Of a DNA stretch of 64,000 nt, positions 24,412 through 35,697 are shown one piece after another. The notes below the pieces were generated by a model. The model made no database searches. It saw only the letters and a program-made list of their open reading frames with translations, and was not told the DNA's origin. The DNA lies in NCBI GenBank assembly GCA_025201345.1, contig JAIXMG010000013.1, positions 682,001 to 746,000 on the forward strand, given 5' to 3'. The stretch's first letter is position 1, and each line of letters starts with the position of its first letter. The DNA comes from Thamnidium elegans. Taxonomy: Eukaryota > Mucoromycota > Mucoromycetes > Mucorales > Mucoraceae. The position numbers and the translations under genes are program-made.

Positions 24412-26839
24412 TTTTAGTGTAAGGAATATAAATAATATTGAACAAGAAAGAAGAAAAAAAAAAGGAAATGAGGAAAAAAAAAGGGGAGTTATATACGAAT
24501 TTTATTATATTAACTCCTACCTTCCTGTCATATTCTTCTTACTTTGATATACTGATCTTTCAAGATTATAATGTATATAATACAATGTTCATTCTGTTCG
24601 TTCTAAAAGGATTTGAATAATATTGCATTCAGATGCATCCAGTTTTTTTTTCTCATTTTCTTTCTAGGACTACTTATTCTTCTAGTTTCTTCTTGTTAGG
24701 CGGAAGCACATGTAAGTTGAGTCAAACTTAATTTAAATTACAACTTCAAATGGTGGAACCAAGGAGGTGTACAACTTATTAATAAATTATTTATCTCAAC
24801 GAGATGTATGCAAAATAGAGTGATTTAAAGTATGAAACCGATAACAGAAAAAAAAAAGGAGTGATGTACAGTTACAACCATTGTCCCAGAATTGATATAC
24901 TTTTGACACCGCATTTTTATACCTATTCTAAGGCATAAAATTAACCACTTTTTGTTTGTTTACATGTTAGGTCACACCGAACCTTCTGAGTAGCAATAAA
25001 AAGCACACAGCGCACTAGTCGTTTAGGAAAAAAATATGTCAATTTTTTTTTTAAAAATATAATTCTAACCGAAAAGTAATTCAGAGGAAGTCTCTATCAA
25101 AACGGTTTATCGTCTGCCGAGAAAAACCTTAAAATGTCCCCACATGATAGCGACGACACCTATAGCACCGCTTATTCGTCATCTTCCGACGCACAATGCA
25201 ATTTTAGGCCTTACGACCAAGGTAGCCTCTCTGTTTTTATCAGTATAGAGTGCGTGCGGATCAGAACATCTAAGGGCTATTGAAACAGTAAAAGACACAT
25301 ACACCGCCGGCGTTCGTGGTTCCAGGTTCCCTCCTTCTCCTAAAAAAAGATATACAGTGTAAGGGAATTTGACCCAGATACTTTTTCTCTCCTCCTCCTT
25401 CTTATTTAAAAACATGCCTTTTTATTTTCTCTTTTAAATGATTTTAATTTGCAAAAAAAACATACGATTAAAAGTAAGAAATTACTTATTTTTGTCCCCT
25501 TCAGTAATACAGTACTGTATTTTTATTTGAGGTCGATCTTGTGATATGCTTTCGAAGCTAGCATGTAAGTCTATCTAGATAATTACATTTTATACATCAC
25601 TCTGTTGTTACCAAATAATATCCTGTACTACAAATGCGTATCAATCTAACTATAACGCCTATATTTAGTGGTAGTGATAAATAATAATCTTACGGAATGA
25701 TACAAAACAAAATACATGGCTCTTAGTTTTGTTAAAATACACGAACAACTTGATATATTACACGAGTAAGTGACATTTAGCCTAGATAAATAGTATATGT
25801 TGATCTTATTTTTTTTTTTTTTTTTTTTTTTGGCTTTTTCACGGTTTGTTTCACAATATAGATGAACTCAATCTTTATTTGTGATAAACTGTGTACAATG
25901 ATTTGCGTTTAAAATCCGAAGACTCTGATAATTTTTTTTTTCTATCTCAATGTTAAGCCAACAATGTTACTTTTTTTGTAGAGTATTATCGCTAATTTAA
26001 AGTATAAGTTTACTGAAGCGGGTAATTATTGCATCTTTGGTCTTTGAGGGAGTTTTTTATTTAATAGGTGGTTTCAAGCTGACATGAAGTAAAAAAGCCC
26101 TGAAGTTACACTAAAAAATGAACATCCAATCAAAGTGATCTTATTTTTTTTTTTTCGTGTTAGTTTGAAAAAGTGGTCGTTCCACTGCCAATTTAAGGAT
26201 TTAATAAAAAAAAAGGTTTGAAGAGCTTAAAAAACTATTTTTGTACTTTCAATGCTTGAAATTCAAACTTAAATTCGCAAACTCTTACAAAAAAAAACAA
26301 GTACGAGAATCTCAAAGGGCTTAAAAGTCCGGACTGAACAAGATATTGTATACAATATTCCTGATAAGCATGTTCTGTGTCTGATACAATGAAACTGACA
26401 ACAATACTCGTATTGACGTATATTAGTTAATCATTTTCATTATACACATGTGTACTTGTTGTCCCAACTTGATTCATACAAATTTCCTTTTTATTTATGC
26501 GGAGAAAACAAAGTTGAACGTGTAAATAAATCATGCAGCAAGAATTTGAAGTATCAACCATCGCTTTTCGGCTAAACATCTTTCATGGATCAGGAAATAT
26601 AAATAATTTTCCTGCTTGGGGATAAACTACAAACTCTCTGGCCTATTAGCTACCTCCCTGCTTTTTTTCTTCTCTGCTGTTGATAGCTCAGGGACAGAAT
26701 CTTTATTTATTTGGAAAGCACAGAAATAATTCTCAAACGAGCACACGTGAGAGAAAGAGAGAGAAAAAATAAGCTATACGATATGGGAATTTTTTATTTG
26801 GAATATATATGTATAAAATAACCATCGTTATTTCTAGAA
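24412..26839. other. 2.4 kb intergenic region
   Basis: Between the P450 start and the 3' end of the PalI/SUR7 gene. Mostly AT-rich unique sequence with a few T tracts (25809-25831). One GC-richer island at about 25080-25370 holds a possible two-exon small gene, listed separately. A GAGA stretch lies near 26754-26765. No RNA gene recognised. Confidence 0.6.
25134..25362 (+). CDS. Possible small two-exon gene, 61 aa
   Basis: Unrecognised. An ATG at 25134 opens MSPHDSDDTYSTAYSSSSDA, Ser/Asp-rich. Unspliced, it stops at 25284. Removing 25222-25264 (GTAGCC to GATCAG, 43 nt, short for this window) restores an open frame that continues HLRAIETVKDTYTAGVRGSR and ends FPPSPKKRYTV, stop at 25360-25362. 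The island has clearly higher GC than its surroundings and reads more like protein than the neighbouring frames. Against it: very short, no known family, marginal intron, and an antisense frame of 78 codons overlaps (25179-25415). Could equally be a decayed element. Confidence 0.25.
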
Positions 26840-27844
26840 TTAATAGTAGTTACCGTGCTGTTGTTGTTGGTACACAGGTTCTTGATAAGTTTGTTGTTGA
26901 CCATACTGTTGCTGTTGGTATTTTTGATTAAAAGAAGGATAATTTTGAGTGGTGGGACTTGAAACGGCATGATAGTAATCATTATAACTATCGTGTTTTG
27001 CTGGTGTATTCAAATGAGTTGTTGCTTCATAAACCTTTGGTGTAGTGACATTATCATCTCCGTCAGTGCGATTCAAGTCATAATCATATAAATGGAACGT
27101 CTCTCTTTTATCTCTATCAGAGTCAGAGAATAAACTAACAACGAAACATACAAATACCACGATAGCGCACCCAGTACCAACACCTACCAAGTAAATAGAA
27201 GGCCCCCATGTATGCGATAAGCCTTCCACTCGTTTCTCAAGTATAGAAAATCCTTTCCAGAAGGTAACAATTACAATCGCCAGACCAGCCCCGCCTGTAA
27301 AGAAAGCGAAGAGCGAAGCAAAAGTACCAATAAAAGGAATGACATTACTAGACCTTGCTCTACGGATAAATAGAGCACATGCAAGTGCAATAAATGACAA
27401 AATGACAGCAGGCATAATAAGCACTATTGCTTTAAAGGTAGATAACTTTGAATCGGAAACTACGTCCGTAAAGACTTTTACCATAGTAGTATTGGTTAAA
27501 TCTGCACCACATGCATCTGCAAACTGAATAGAATCTATGTTACAATTAATTTTGTGATCAGTATTATTATATACACACAAGTGTAGACCAAACTATTTTT
27601 GAAAATTACCAAATGCGTAGCTAGGCGCCGCTTTTGTACATGAGTGTGGTTTTTTTGAATCAGTGTAATAAAGGCAGGAATTATAAACGCCATATCGAAT
27701 ATATCTTCCTGTCACTGCTTGATTAACTTGAACCAAATGTATACTGGGTAAAAAGGTACTATCAAATGTGGTGCCTAGGTTCGCGATCAATAGTAGTACG
27801 AATGAACATATCGTAAATATAAGTGTGATAAAGTGTAATGCCAT
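26840..27844 (-). CDS. PalI/SUR7-family four-TM membrane protein
   Basis: Two exons, 27610-27844 and 26840-27534, 309 residues. Topology is that of claudin-like SUR7/PalI proteins: N-terminal helix FITLIFTICSFVLLLIANLG, an extracellular loop with the G-x-x-x-x-C signature (RYGVYNSCLYY) and paired cysteines, then three helices (AIVLIMPAVILSFIALACAL; FAFFTGGAGLAIVIVTFW; YLVGVGTGCAIVVFVCFVVS) and a long cytosolic tail rich in Gln/Tyr (KYQQQQYGQQQTYQEPVYQQ). Family members act in pH sensing (PalI/Rim9) or at eisosomes (Sur7); which applies here is not decidable. The Gln-rich tail resembles low-complexity tails of other fungal PalI proteins. Confidence 0.85.
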
Positions 27845-29561
27845 AGTGACCCTGTCTCAAAAAAATAATTAAAGGCGCTCTTTTTTCTGTGTATGGGTGA
27901 TATATATTCTACTTGAACGTAAGTTTACTTATTTGCGTTAAAAGTAAAATGAGATGATAGAGTAAAAGATATATAAGAAAAAAAAAAGGAAAGGAAAAAA
28001 GACAAAAAAAAGTAGAAGAAAAAGAAGAATATAAATACTGGCACTAGTAAAATTGCATTATCTATTCAGTGATCCAGGTGTTAACTTTGAGAAACTTTCA
28101 TTTATTACTGTGTGACAATTGTGTAATGTTTGTACGTCCTTCATTGTTTCGAATATCAAATAGAATCACTCGAAAAGCTGTTACTTTTTCTTTTTTAAAA
28201 GAATATAATTTTTTTTACACTTTTAAAAAGGAAAATACTTTCATATTAATATGTTTTAAAAGATAGGTAGATTGTGAAAACTTTTTTTTTTTTTTTTATC
28301 TTAAATATAGGCAGTTTTTATCAATAAGTGTAATAAATGTAATAGATCTATTAAAGTTTATATAACTACTATACCACATTTGGTCGCCCTTATATATACT
28401 GGCGGCTATTCGCGAAAAACCAAAAAATAGCATTTTTGGTTTTTTCCCAATCGATTTTATGAGCTTGGCGCCACTAATTCTATTGTCAAGCGGAGCTCTA
28501 CTTCAAAAAGTAAAATAATTACATATAAAACTTTCTTTTGAATATATTACCTTTTGTGCATTTTTAGTTTTAACATCTACTTTTTTCTCTCATCTAAAAA
28601 AGAAAAAAAAAACTTATCTACATATCTCGTATACTGCGAAGTATAGATGGGGCGCACATAAATTATTCGCACCGATTCAGTGCGCCGAACTTATATATTC
28701 TATCGTGTCTATGTAACGAGGTACATCTTAGGTTTTCGGTTATTACAGAGTGTCACTAAAAGAAAATATCAACAGCAATAATAAAAAAAAGTAAAAGAAA
28801 GAAAAAGGAGAGGAATAAAAAAAAGTGAAAGTGAATCCTTTTATTTTATTTATATTAAAGATGATAAATCAACGATTAAACTGTAACGTCAAATATAAGA
28901 GAAGAAGAAAGGGATTTCCTGAATCATAATATCAATACTTTTTTTTTAGAGCTATTTAGGAAACTCTTCCAAGGGAAAGTTGGCGGTTAATAAGCAAAAA
29001 TGTAACCAAATAACGTTGAAGTAGAACGTAGTATAAGTCATATATTTAAATAACCGTATTCCTTATATTATGTCACGACTAGAGCCACGATAAAGAGTGA
29101 AATGGTTTATCTAATCCATTGGACAAGGTACCACGCAATCCCTGTATCAAAGACGCGCCGGATTTCGCTTCGGGAAAGTTGCACTTCTCGACTAAATTGG
29201 TGAGTTCCTTCTTTTTTTTTTATCATCCTAGGTTTTATAATTTTTATACATCTGATACGAGAAACTTAAAACTCGAATACATAGTACACAAATCACATTG
29301 TACTAAAGTGAAGAAATTTGATCCAAGATAAATCTAGCTACTCTTAAATCTCGCGTAATTATTTATTTAATATAACTATCCCCATATAAACCTTTGTGTT
29401 ATCTTTGGCTAAGTTCGCTTGATTACGTTATACCCTATAATTAAGTAAAAAAAAAAAAAAGGTATGCACCTGTAGCTTTCCGTTCTCTTAAGGTTTACGT
29501 AAGTAGCACATACTTTAGCAGGACGTGTGTTTGAAAAAATGCGACTAGTATTTTTTTTTTT

Positions 29562-29852
29562 TTGAAAAAAGGATCAAGGACATGCAACGCTTATGATAAG
29601 CTTGAAGACCTTCTGAAGAGCTATCCAACCATCTTGCCATTATTTACGTATAGCTCTCGCCAGAGACGATTTTCTGACAATTTGTCTGAGGGACGACATA
29701 CTTCTGAGCACAAGCGTCCTGATGCTCCTCAAGATTCAGAACGACCATTAGCTAGAAGAAGAATAGAAACACCCTCCCAGCCCCAGCTCGTATCTCTTCT
29801 ACTCGCCTACCGCTCCTTCTGTACCATGATATGCAAGACACTTCCTAATTAA
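29562..29852 (+). other. Exon-like open frame, no ATG, unassigned
   Basis: An open frame of about 95 codons, GC-richer than its surroundings, without a start ATG near its beginning. It reads GSRTCNAYDKLEDLLKSYPT, then FSDNLSEGRHTSEHKRPDAP and ERPLARRRIETPSQPQ, ending KTLPN. A plausible acceptor (GAAAAAAG) sits just before 29571. A possible upstream exon with a good donor (TTG|GTGAGT at about 29199) encodes PDFASGKLHFSTKL, but I cannot join the two in a supported way. It may be an exon of a poorly conserved gene or a relic of a transposon. Confidence 0.25.
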
Positions 29853-31397
29853 TGGGGTAGTTATTTTTTTTTTTCTAAAAGGGTAGTGTTTTTTTTGCTT
29901 GGGAGCAGTTTTGACTCCATTTTCTATACTAGCTTCCGTAGAAAAACCCAGTACGCTGAGATTGTTCATTTTAACACCACCCTGATTGTATTTCAATCTG
30001 TGAGTTATTTCTTTTTATGTATAGTACTTCAAACCCCCCCCCCTTTTTTTTATGGGCGTGGAGGAAGATCTAAATGTTTGTGAGTAGGTAGGTATTCCCT
30101 TCCCAAATAAAAATAATTATTTTACAATTATATTTAACATGTAAATATTACAAGTAATACCCACAGAACGTTTTCGATATCTTGGATTTTATTGCTTCTT
30201 CAAAAACTATAAAATTGAATACGTACAGTCCTGCAATTGATTTAATAATTTTGGCATGGATGTACGTGCGCATCCAAGCGCGCTATATTTCCCCTATGTA
30301 ACAGTCAGCTATATTCGCTACTTGTGCGTAAATAGCCATGGATTCTATATTTTCGCTTGTCGTTCCAAAGTTTCCGTAAAGCGGGTCTTTCCAAAGAGGA
30401 TATGTGGCAAACTAGCCTTACAGGTTGATGACCATACTGTTTTCAATAACATATATTTGAAAGTTATTGAAAACTTCAGTCTATTTATGTGACCAAAAAA
30501 AAATGCGTATTACTTTTTTTTTTTTTTTTTTTTTTTTTATAGCGCTAATAGACAGCGCGTGGAAACGTCGTTCTAAATTTAAGTATCCGTTTTGTTTCAA
30601 CGCCATATCATGAGAAAGTAAACGGGTCAAAAAAAAAAAAAAAAAAAAAAGCAGAATTATAAGCTTGAAAGATATAACTACATCTATCATATAAAAAGAT
30701 ACTTACTTATATAAGAGTTCATCGATAAAGAAAAAAAAAAGAGTAAAAGAAAATTATTGACTTGTTTGCTTTAAAAATAGAGAGGTTGATAAAAAAAGGG
30801 GGGGGGGGAACTATTTAATTACAAAAAGGAGTGAATATTATATTTCGCGTTTCACGTAACAAGCTCCCTCTTTTAACGAAACTAACGTTAACAAAAAATA
30901 GTATAACCAATCCATGCAAATGACTTATAAGATTTTATTTCGACTTTTGTTACAACACCTATTATCGTGAATAACCAAAAGAGGACTACTGCGAAAAAAA
31001 AAAAAATCTGATTGCTGGCGTACGATTTTTCTGTTCAACAATAAAAAGTAAACAAAAAAAAAAACATACACTATGTTCGAATCATATAAAAATGATATCA
31101 GATGAGTTTAGCTCATTTTCCAAGACAAGTGACTAACAAAAAGTTGTAATGGAGCTTATAACAATATTTTGCATAATCATACACTTTTTTCCAATAACCG
31201 ATTATCCCTTCTGACGCTCATTGGCTCTTACAATAATTGTTTTGATGCTGAAAAAGGTGATTTTTTATTGAAACTACGAACCACTCTTTCCCCCCTCGAG
31301 CGGGTCCCCCCCCTCCCCTTTTACACAATGAAAACCATCATCTATACACTAGAAGGGGACTTCGTTTTAGTGACTCACTAACAATTTATCACCTACA

Positions 31398-31399
<2 letters not shown>

Positions 31400-31453
<54 letters not shown>
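31400..31453 (+). repeat. 54-nt poly(A) homopolymer
   Basis: Uninterrupted run of 54 adenines ending 60 bp before the HOS4-like start codon, followed by a T12 tract. The longest homopolymer in the window. It may act as nucleosome-depleted promoter DNA; its true length may be affected by sequencing. Confidence 0.9.
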
Positions 31454-31457
<4 letters not shown>

Positions 31458-31513
31458 AATTTTTTTTTTTTCTTTGTGTGTTTTTTTTTTCTTTTTGTCT
31501 CAAAGACCAATAT

Positions 31514-34030
31514 ATGGAACAAACGACTTCACGAGTTGAAACGATGTCAGGTCCCTCAAGTGATGAAGAGCCCTCAATATCTATGGTTTCGGCACAGCAC
31601 ACACATTTAAAAAAAGGTCGAAAAAAAAGCAATGTTGATCCTAACCGAAAAGACAAACTAGGTCGAACTCGACTGTTTTCTGCTACGACGGCTGGTCATC
31701 TTGATAAAGTAAAAGAATTGATTGGACAAGGGGCCAATGTGAATGTGAAAGATAATGCTAATTGGACACCTCTGCATGAAGCAGCTATTAATGCTCGAGT
31801 GGAGATTGCAAAGTATTTAATACAGGCTGGTGCAGATATTAACGTAAGAGGGTACGGTCTCGATACACCTTTGCATGACGCTTGTCAAAGTAACTCGAAC
31901 GATTGTGTTAAATTGCTGGTGGATGCGGGTGCTCATGTGTTTGCGTTGAATGAAAATAACAAGAGACCGATTGACTTGTGTACAACTGAAGAATGTAAAA
32001 TAATACTGACAACAAAAATGAAAAAACTGGACCATGTCATGAAGACAGACAAAGAAGGAAAGACATTACTACACCATGCGTCTTTTAAGAACGAGATCAA
32101 TCGAGCTCAAGAATTAATCAAACAAGGTGCAGACGTTAATGCAAAAGACAAACAAGAAACGACACCTCTTCATTTAGCTTGTGCTCAGGGTCATTATACA
32201 ATTGTAAAGCTATTACATGAACAAGGAGCTATTGTAGATATCTTGGGTACGCCGCTGCAACAGACACCTTTACACGAAGCAAGTTATCATGGCCAAAAAG
32301 ATATCGTAGTTTATTTAACTGAGGTAGCGAAATCTAATGTGAATATCGAAAATAAAAAAGGAGAAACAGCGTACGATGTTTCAGCCTCCTTTGCAACGGT
32401 GCGTCAGCACTTGACTTCTTGTATGGATAAAGACAGGCTGGAAAAAGAGTCTTGTAATGCTTTGGATGAAACAGCTAGAAAACTTGCGTTACAGAATGAA
32501 CCAGAGCGTCAACTGACTCGTGAAGAAAGAAAGATTCAGAATTATATGCGTGTATTTGCCAAATTACAAGGTGAAAAAGATAATGCGGATGAGGCAGTTC
32601 CTTTACCTTCTAAAAAGAAGAAGAAACAAACGGTATCAAGAAAATCAGCTTCGATTGAACGTGATGTTAGTTCTCCTATAAAGAAATCGTTTACAAAATT
32701 GGACCCATTTAAAAAGGATAGTAGCGGTGGAACTCAACTGCATAAATTTGCTAGTCGGGGAGATTGCGAAACTGTCGAAAGTTTATTGGAAGCAGGTGCT
32801 AAACCGAATGAAAAGGATTATGCTGGTTGGACTGCGCTTCATGAAGCTGCTTTGCATGGTCATATTGACGTTGTCCGTATGCTGCTAAAGTATGGTGCCA
32901 ATGTTAATTCTCAAGGTGCTGATATGGATACACCACTTCACGATGCAACTGAAAATAATCACTGTGATATTGTGGAGTTATTATTAGATCATGGTGCGGA
33001 CCCGTTTGCCAGAAATATAAAGAATGCTGAACCTATTGATATTGCGACAATTGAAGGATATCAAGATATTATTCTTGTATTACAAAATGCTAATCCTGTA
33101 AAGAAGAAGAAGCGACCAAAGGTTACTAAGGGAACCATGACAGAAGGTAAGGGAAATGGGCATATATACGTATGAATGTTTTTTTTTATATATGTATACT
33201 TATTTTATGAATGTGCAGTACAATCAAATAGTAGTCATAGCAATACACCAAAAGATACTACTACTACTACTACTACTAAAAAACGTAGATTAGTACAAGC
33301 AGCGACTCTTGAAAAAAATAAATGTACAGATGAACAAGAGCCAGTGACAATAGCAAAGTCTACGAAATTAAAGAAATTACGTCAAAGATCATGTTCACCT
33401 GATTTAGTTCAAGTCAAACTCGAACCAAAAAATATTATCATGAAAGAAAAAGAGAATTTAAATAAGAATTCAAATTATATTCCCAACAAAAAAAACTATA
33501 CAACTACATCTATTTATGATAATATACCTTCCATTGATAACAATCATCATCATCCATATCATTCCCCAATTCATACACCACCTCCAGAACAATGGTCAAA
33601 ACAAAAAGCAATCAATTATTCACCAATTTACACTGTACAAATCAATTCCAATGCACTTTATTATGTTGTTGACCTTCAAGTTTCGTTATACCTTGGCTTA
33701 TCTCTGGCTGAATTCTATAATCGTTATAATGATCAATTATCGACCAAAAAAGCCATTCATCAAGAAGCTAAAATAAGGTTATGGTCTACGTTAAAACATA
33801 TGATTCAACAAGATAAATCTAATTTTATTTCGAGTCAGTTATATTTTATTACTTTGGACGATGTATTATCAATAATGAAACAGGATTACAACCATCTCTT
33901 TCAAGGGCTATTAACAATCAGTTTGGATATTGGGTATGACGAAATCGAAAATAACAAAAAGTATTGTAATTTACCTGCTAAAATTGCAATGAAAATGAAA
34001 AAATGTGGATATCATCCTTATACGACATAA
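31514..34030 (+). CDS. HOS4: Ankyrin-repeat protein, HOS4-like (SET3 histone deacetylase complex)
   Basis: Two exons, 31514-33146 and 33219-34030, 814 residues. Three ankyrin blocks: about residues 48-165 (DKLGRTRLFSATTAGHLDKV; NWTPLHEAAINARVEIAKYL; LDTPLHDACQSNSNDCVKLL), 176-290 (GKTLLHHASFKNEINRAQEL; ETTPLHLACAQGHYTIVKLL) and 397-525 (GGTQLHKFASRGDCETVESL; GWTALHEAALHGHIDVVRML; MDTPLHDATENNHCDIVELL). A linker with Thr and Lys runs leads to a C-terminal domain containing YTVQINSNALYYVVDLQVSL. The DxxG-TQLHKF plus YAGWTALHEAA pattern and the VVDLQV domain match what I know of fungal Hos4, an ankyrin subunit of the Set3 complex; this assignment is inference. An in-frame ATG 30 bases downstream (MSGPSSDEEP) is an alternative start. 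Confidence 0.85.
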
Positions 34031-34702
34031 TTTTTTTTTTTTTTTTTTTTTGTTTTTTTTTTATTAAAGATATCTCTTTTGATTAGATTAAACCTTTAGA
34101 TTAAAACCTTCTTTTTTTTTTAAAAAAAAAAAGGTTTAAGTTTGGTCTACATATAAAACGCGTTTTTACGCCAGGAAGTATATACTTTTGGTGCCACATC
34201 TAAAACTAGAAAATACCTTGTATTAATCACGTTATTAACTGTGCATGACAAACGTACCTTGTTATTGAACTTTATGTATAAATTAAAATCAGCGTAACTA
34301 TTACGGATACGTGACGGACTGACGATTATTCAAAGTGTACTTTTTGTTTTTTGTCGCTGCAACCATATATGTTATTTGAGCAAGTGAATGCTTGACGGAT
34401 AATCTTGTAATAAACAAATAAGTGTCTTTAGGATATATATGAAACATTACACCCAAGAATTTAATCAGTGATATACTATTTTAAAAAGTTCATTATGTAT
34501 GCACGTAACAAAAAGATACTTGGAATAAATCTAGACTACGCCCTTTCGTTACTCTATAAAGAGATCGATCTTCGTGGAAAAAAGGATGATCGAGCGTAGG
34601 ATCGGGTGATGCTTGACTCAAAACATTGGGCCAGGCTATATGCATCGGGGGGCTAATTTTATCTCTTATAACGCAAGGCCGAAAATTTATTTATTTACTA
34701 GT
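34031..34702. other. Convergent 3' region (HOS4-like and CBR1)
   Basis: 672 bp between the two stop codons. It has T tracts at 34031-34062 and a T11A12-type tract near 34112-34134 followed by AT-rich unique DNA. No coding signal recognised. Confidence 0.6.
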
Positions 34703-35092
34703 TTAAAGCTTATAGACACGATCTTGGATATATCCAAGTTGCTTCAAGAAACCTCTCAAGGTACCTTGACTCTTATCAGGGTTCTTATCACCACAAACAG
34801 CTTCCATTAAAGGAGGAGGACCACATACAAAGACCATAGAGGATTCAACATCAGGTTTAGGTAACTCTTGTTGAACAACTTCAGGGGTAACATAACCAAC
34901 AAGTCCCTGCCAGTTTTGAGGAGGCTTTTCCAAGACATAAATGACCTTGAATCTATCTGCATATTCTGTTGCGTAACCATCTAATTCTTGCTTGAATAAA
35001 ATGTCTTTTTCGGTTTGGTTACCAAAGATCAATGTGAATTTAGATGTCTTATCTGATGATTCTGAGTTGAAAACCTTTCTTAATAATTGAAG

Positions 35093-35129
<37 letters not shown>

Positions 35130-35697
35130 AGATTTCTGGGTTATTACATCATTTATAATAGATATTTTACCATAGGGGTGATGCCTGTACCACCTATTTT
35201 TTTTTTTTTTTTTTTTTTGTATGTATATTAGTAATTCAATCATTTTCAACGTAAATATATAGCCTTACCAGCAACCATGCCAACATGTTGAACAGGTTTG
35301 TCATTCCAGTTATACTTTACAAAAGGACCCTTGATATCAATAAAGTCACCTACGTTCATCTTGTGAATATAACTACTCATGACACCGGTAGGATAATCCT
35401 TGATAACGAAATCAACATGACCTTGAGCCTTTTCAACCGAGGTAGGTGTATAAGGACGGATGACTTGTTGACCATCAATAGTAGAACGGAATACAACACA
35501 AGAAGCAATAGGTAAACCAGCTACATCATCATTGTTGGGAAGTTTGAAACGAAATAAACTAACGTTATGATTAACACGTTCAACCTTTTCGAGCTTTTTT
35601 TTTGGAAAATAATGTAAATAAACTAAAAATTAATTACGCATAAATGTAATTAGGGTTTTACTTGGAAGGGTCTAAATTCAGCAGCAGAAAAAACCAT
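34703..35697 (-). CDS. CBR1: NADH-cytochrome b5 reductase
   Basis: FAD enzyme passing electrons from NADH to cytochrome b5, for desaturases and sterol synthesis. Four exons: 35662-35697, 35269-35593, 35171-35193 (23 nt), 34703-35092; 257 residues. FAD-binding motifs RPYTPTS and GVMSSYIHKMNVGDFIDIKG; NADH-binding GGTGITPM, encoded almost wholly by the 23-nt exon; CGPPPLM near the C-terminus followed by KQLGYIQDRVYKL. The N-terminus (MVFSAAEFRPFQ) lacks the membrane helix of yeast Cbr1, so the protein is either a soluble form or has an unrecognised upstream exon. The exon-1 junction uses an A-rich acceptor (CCAAAAAAAAAG). Confidence 0.93.

Larger units (their letters stand above)
27845..31513. 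other. 3.7 kb gene-poor intergenic region
   Basis: The longest stretch without a confident gene. It contains AT-rich sequence with scattered GC-richer islands: 28381-28520, 28640-28740 (7-bp inverted repeat GGCGCAC/GTGCGCC at 28651-28657 and 28680-28686), 29119-29195, 29562-29852 (open frame, listed separately) and 30250-30480 (ATG-initiated 78-codon frame beginning MDVRAHPSALYFPYV, not recognised). Homopolymers include T22 near 30516 and a 54-nt A run at 31400-31453. Confidence 0.5.

Noticed and set aside
31074..31084. GTTCGAATC, a T-loop-like tRNA motif
   Set aside because: It is preceded by A-rich DNA with no acceptor, D or anticodon stem; no cloverleaf can be drawn.
31400..31453. Poly(A) as the tail of a retroposed sequence
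   Set aside because: No intronless copy or target-site duplication is visible beside it; the following gene has its own intron.
31478..31513. Upstream extension of the HOS4-like ORF
   Set aside because: It begins with GTG in a T-rich tract; the first ATG is at 31514.
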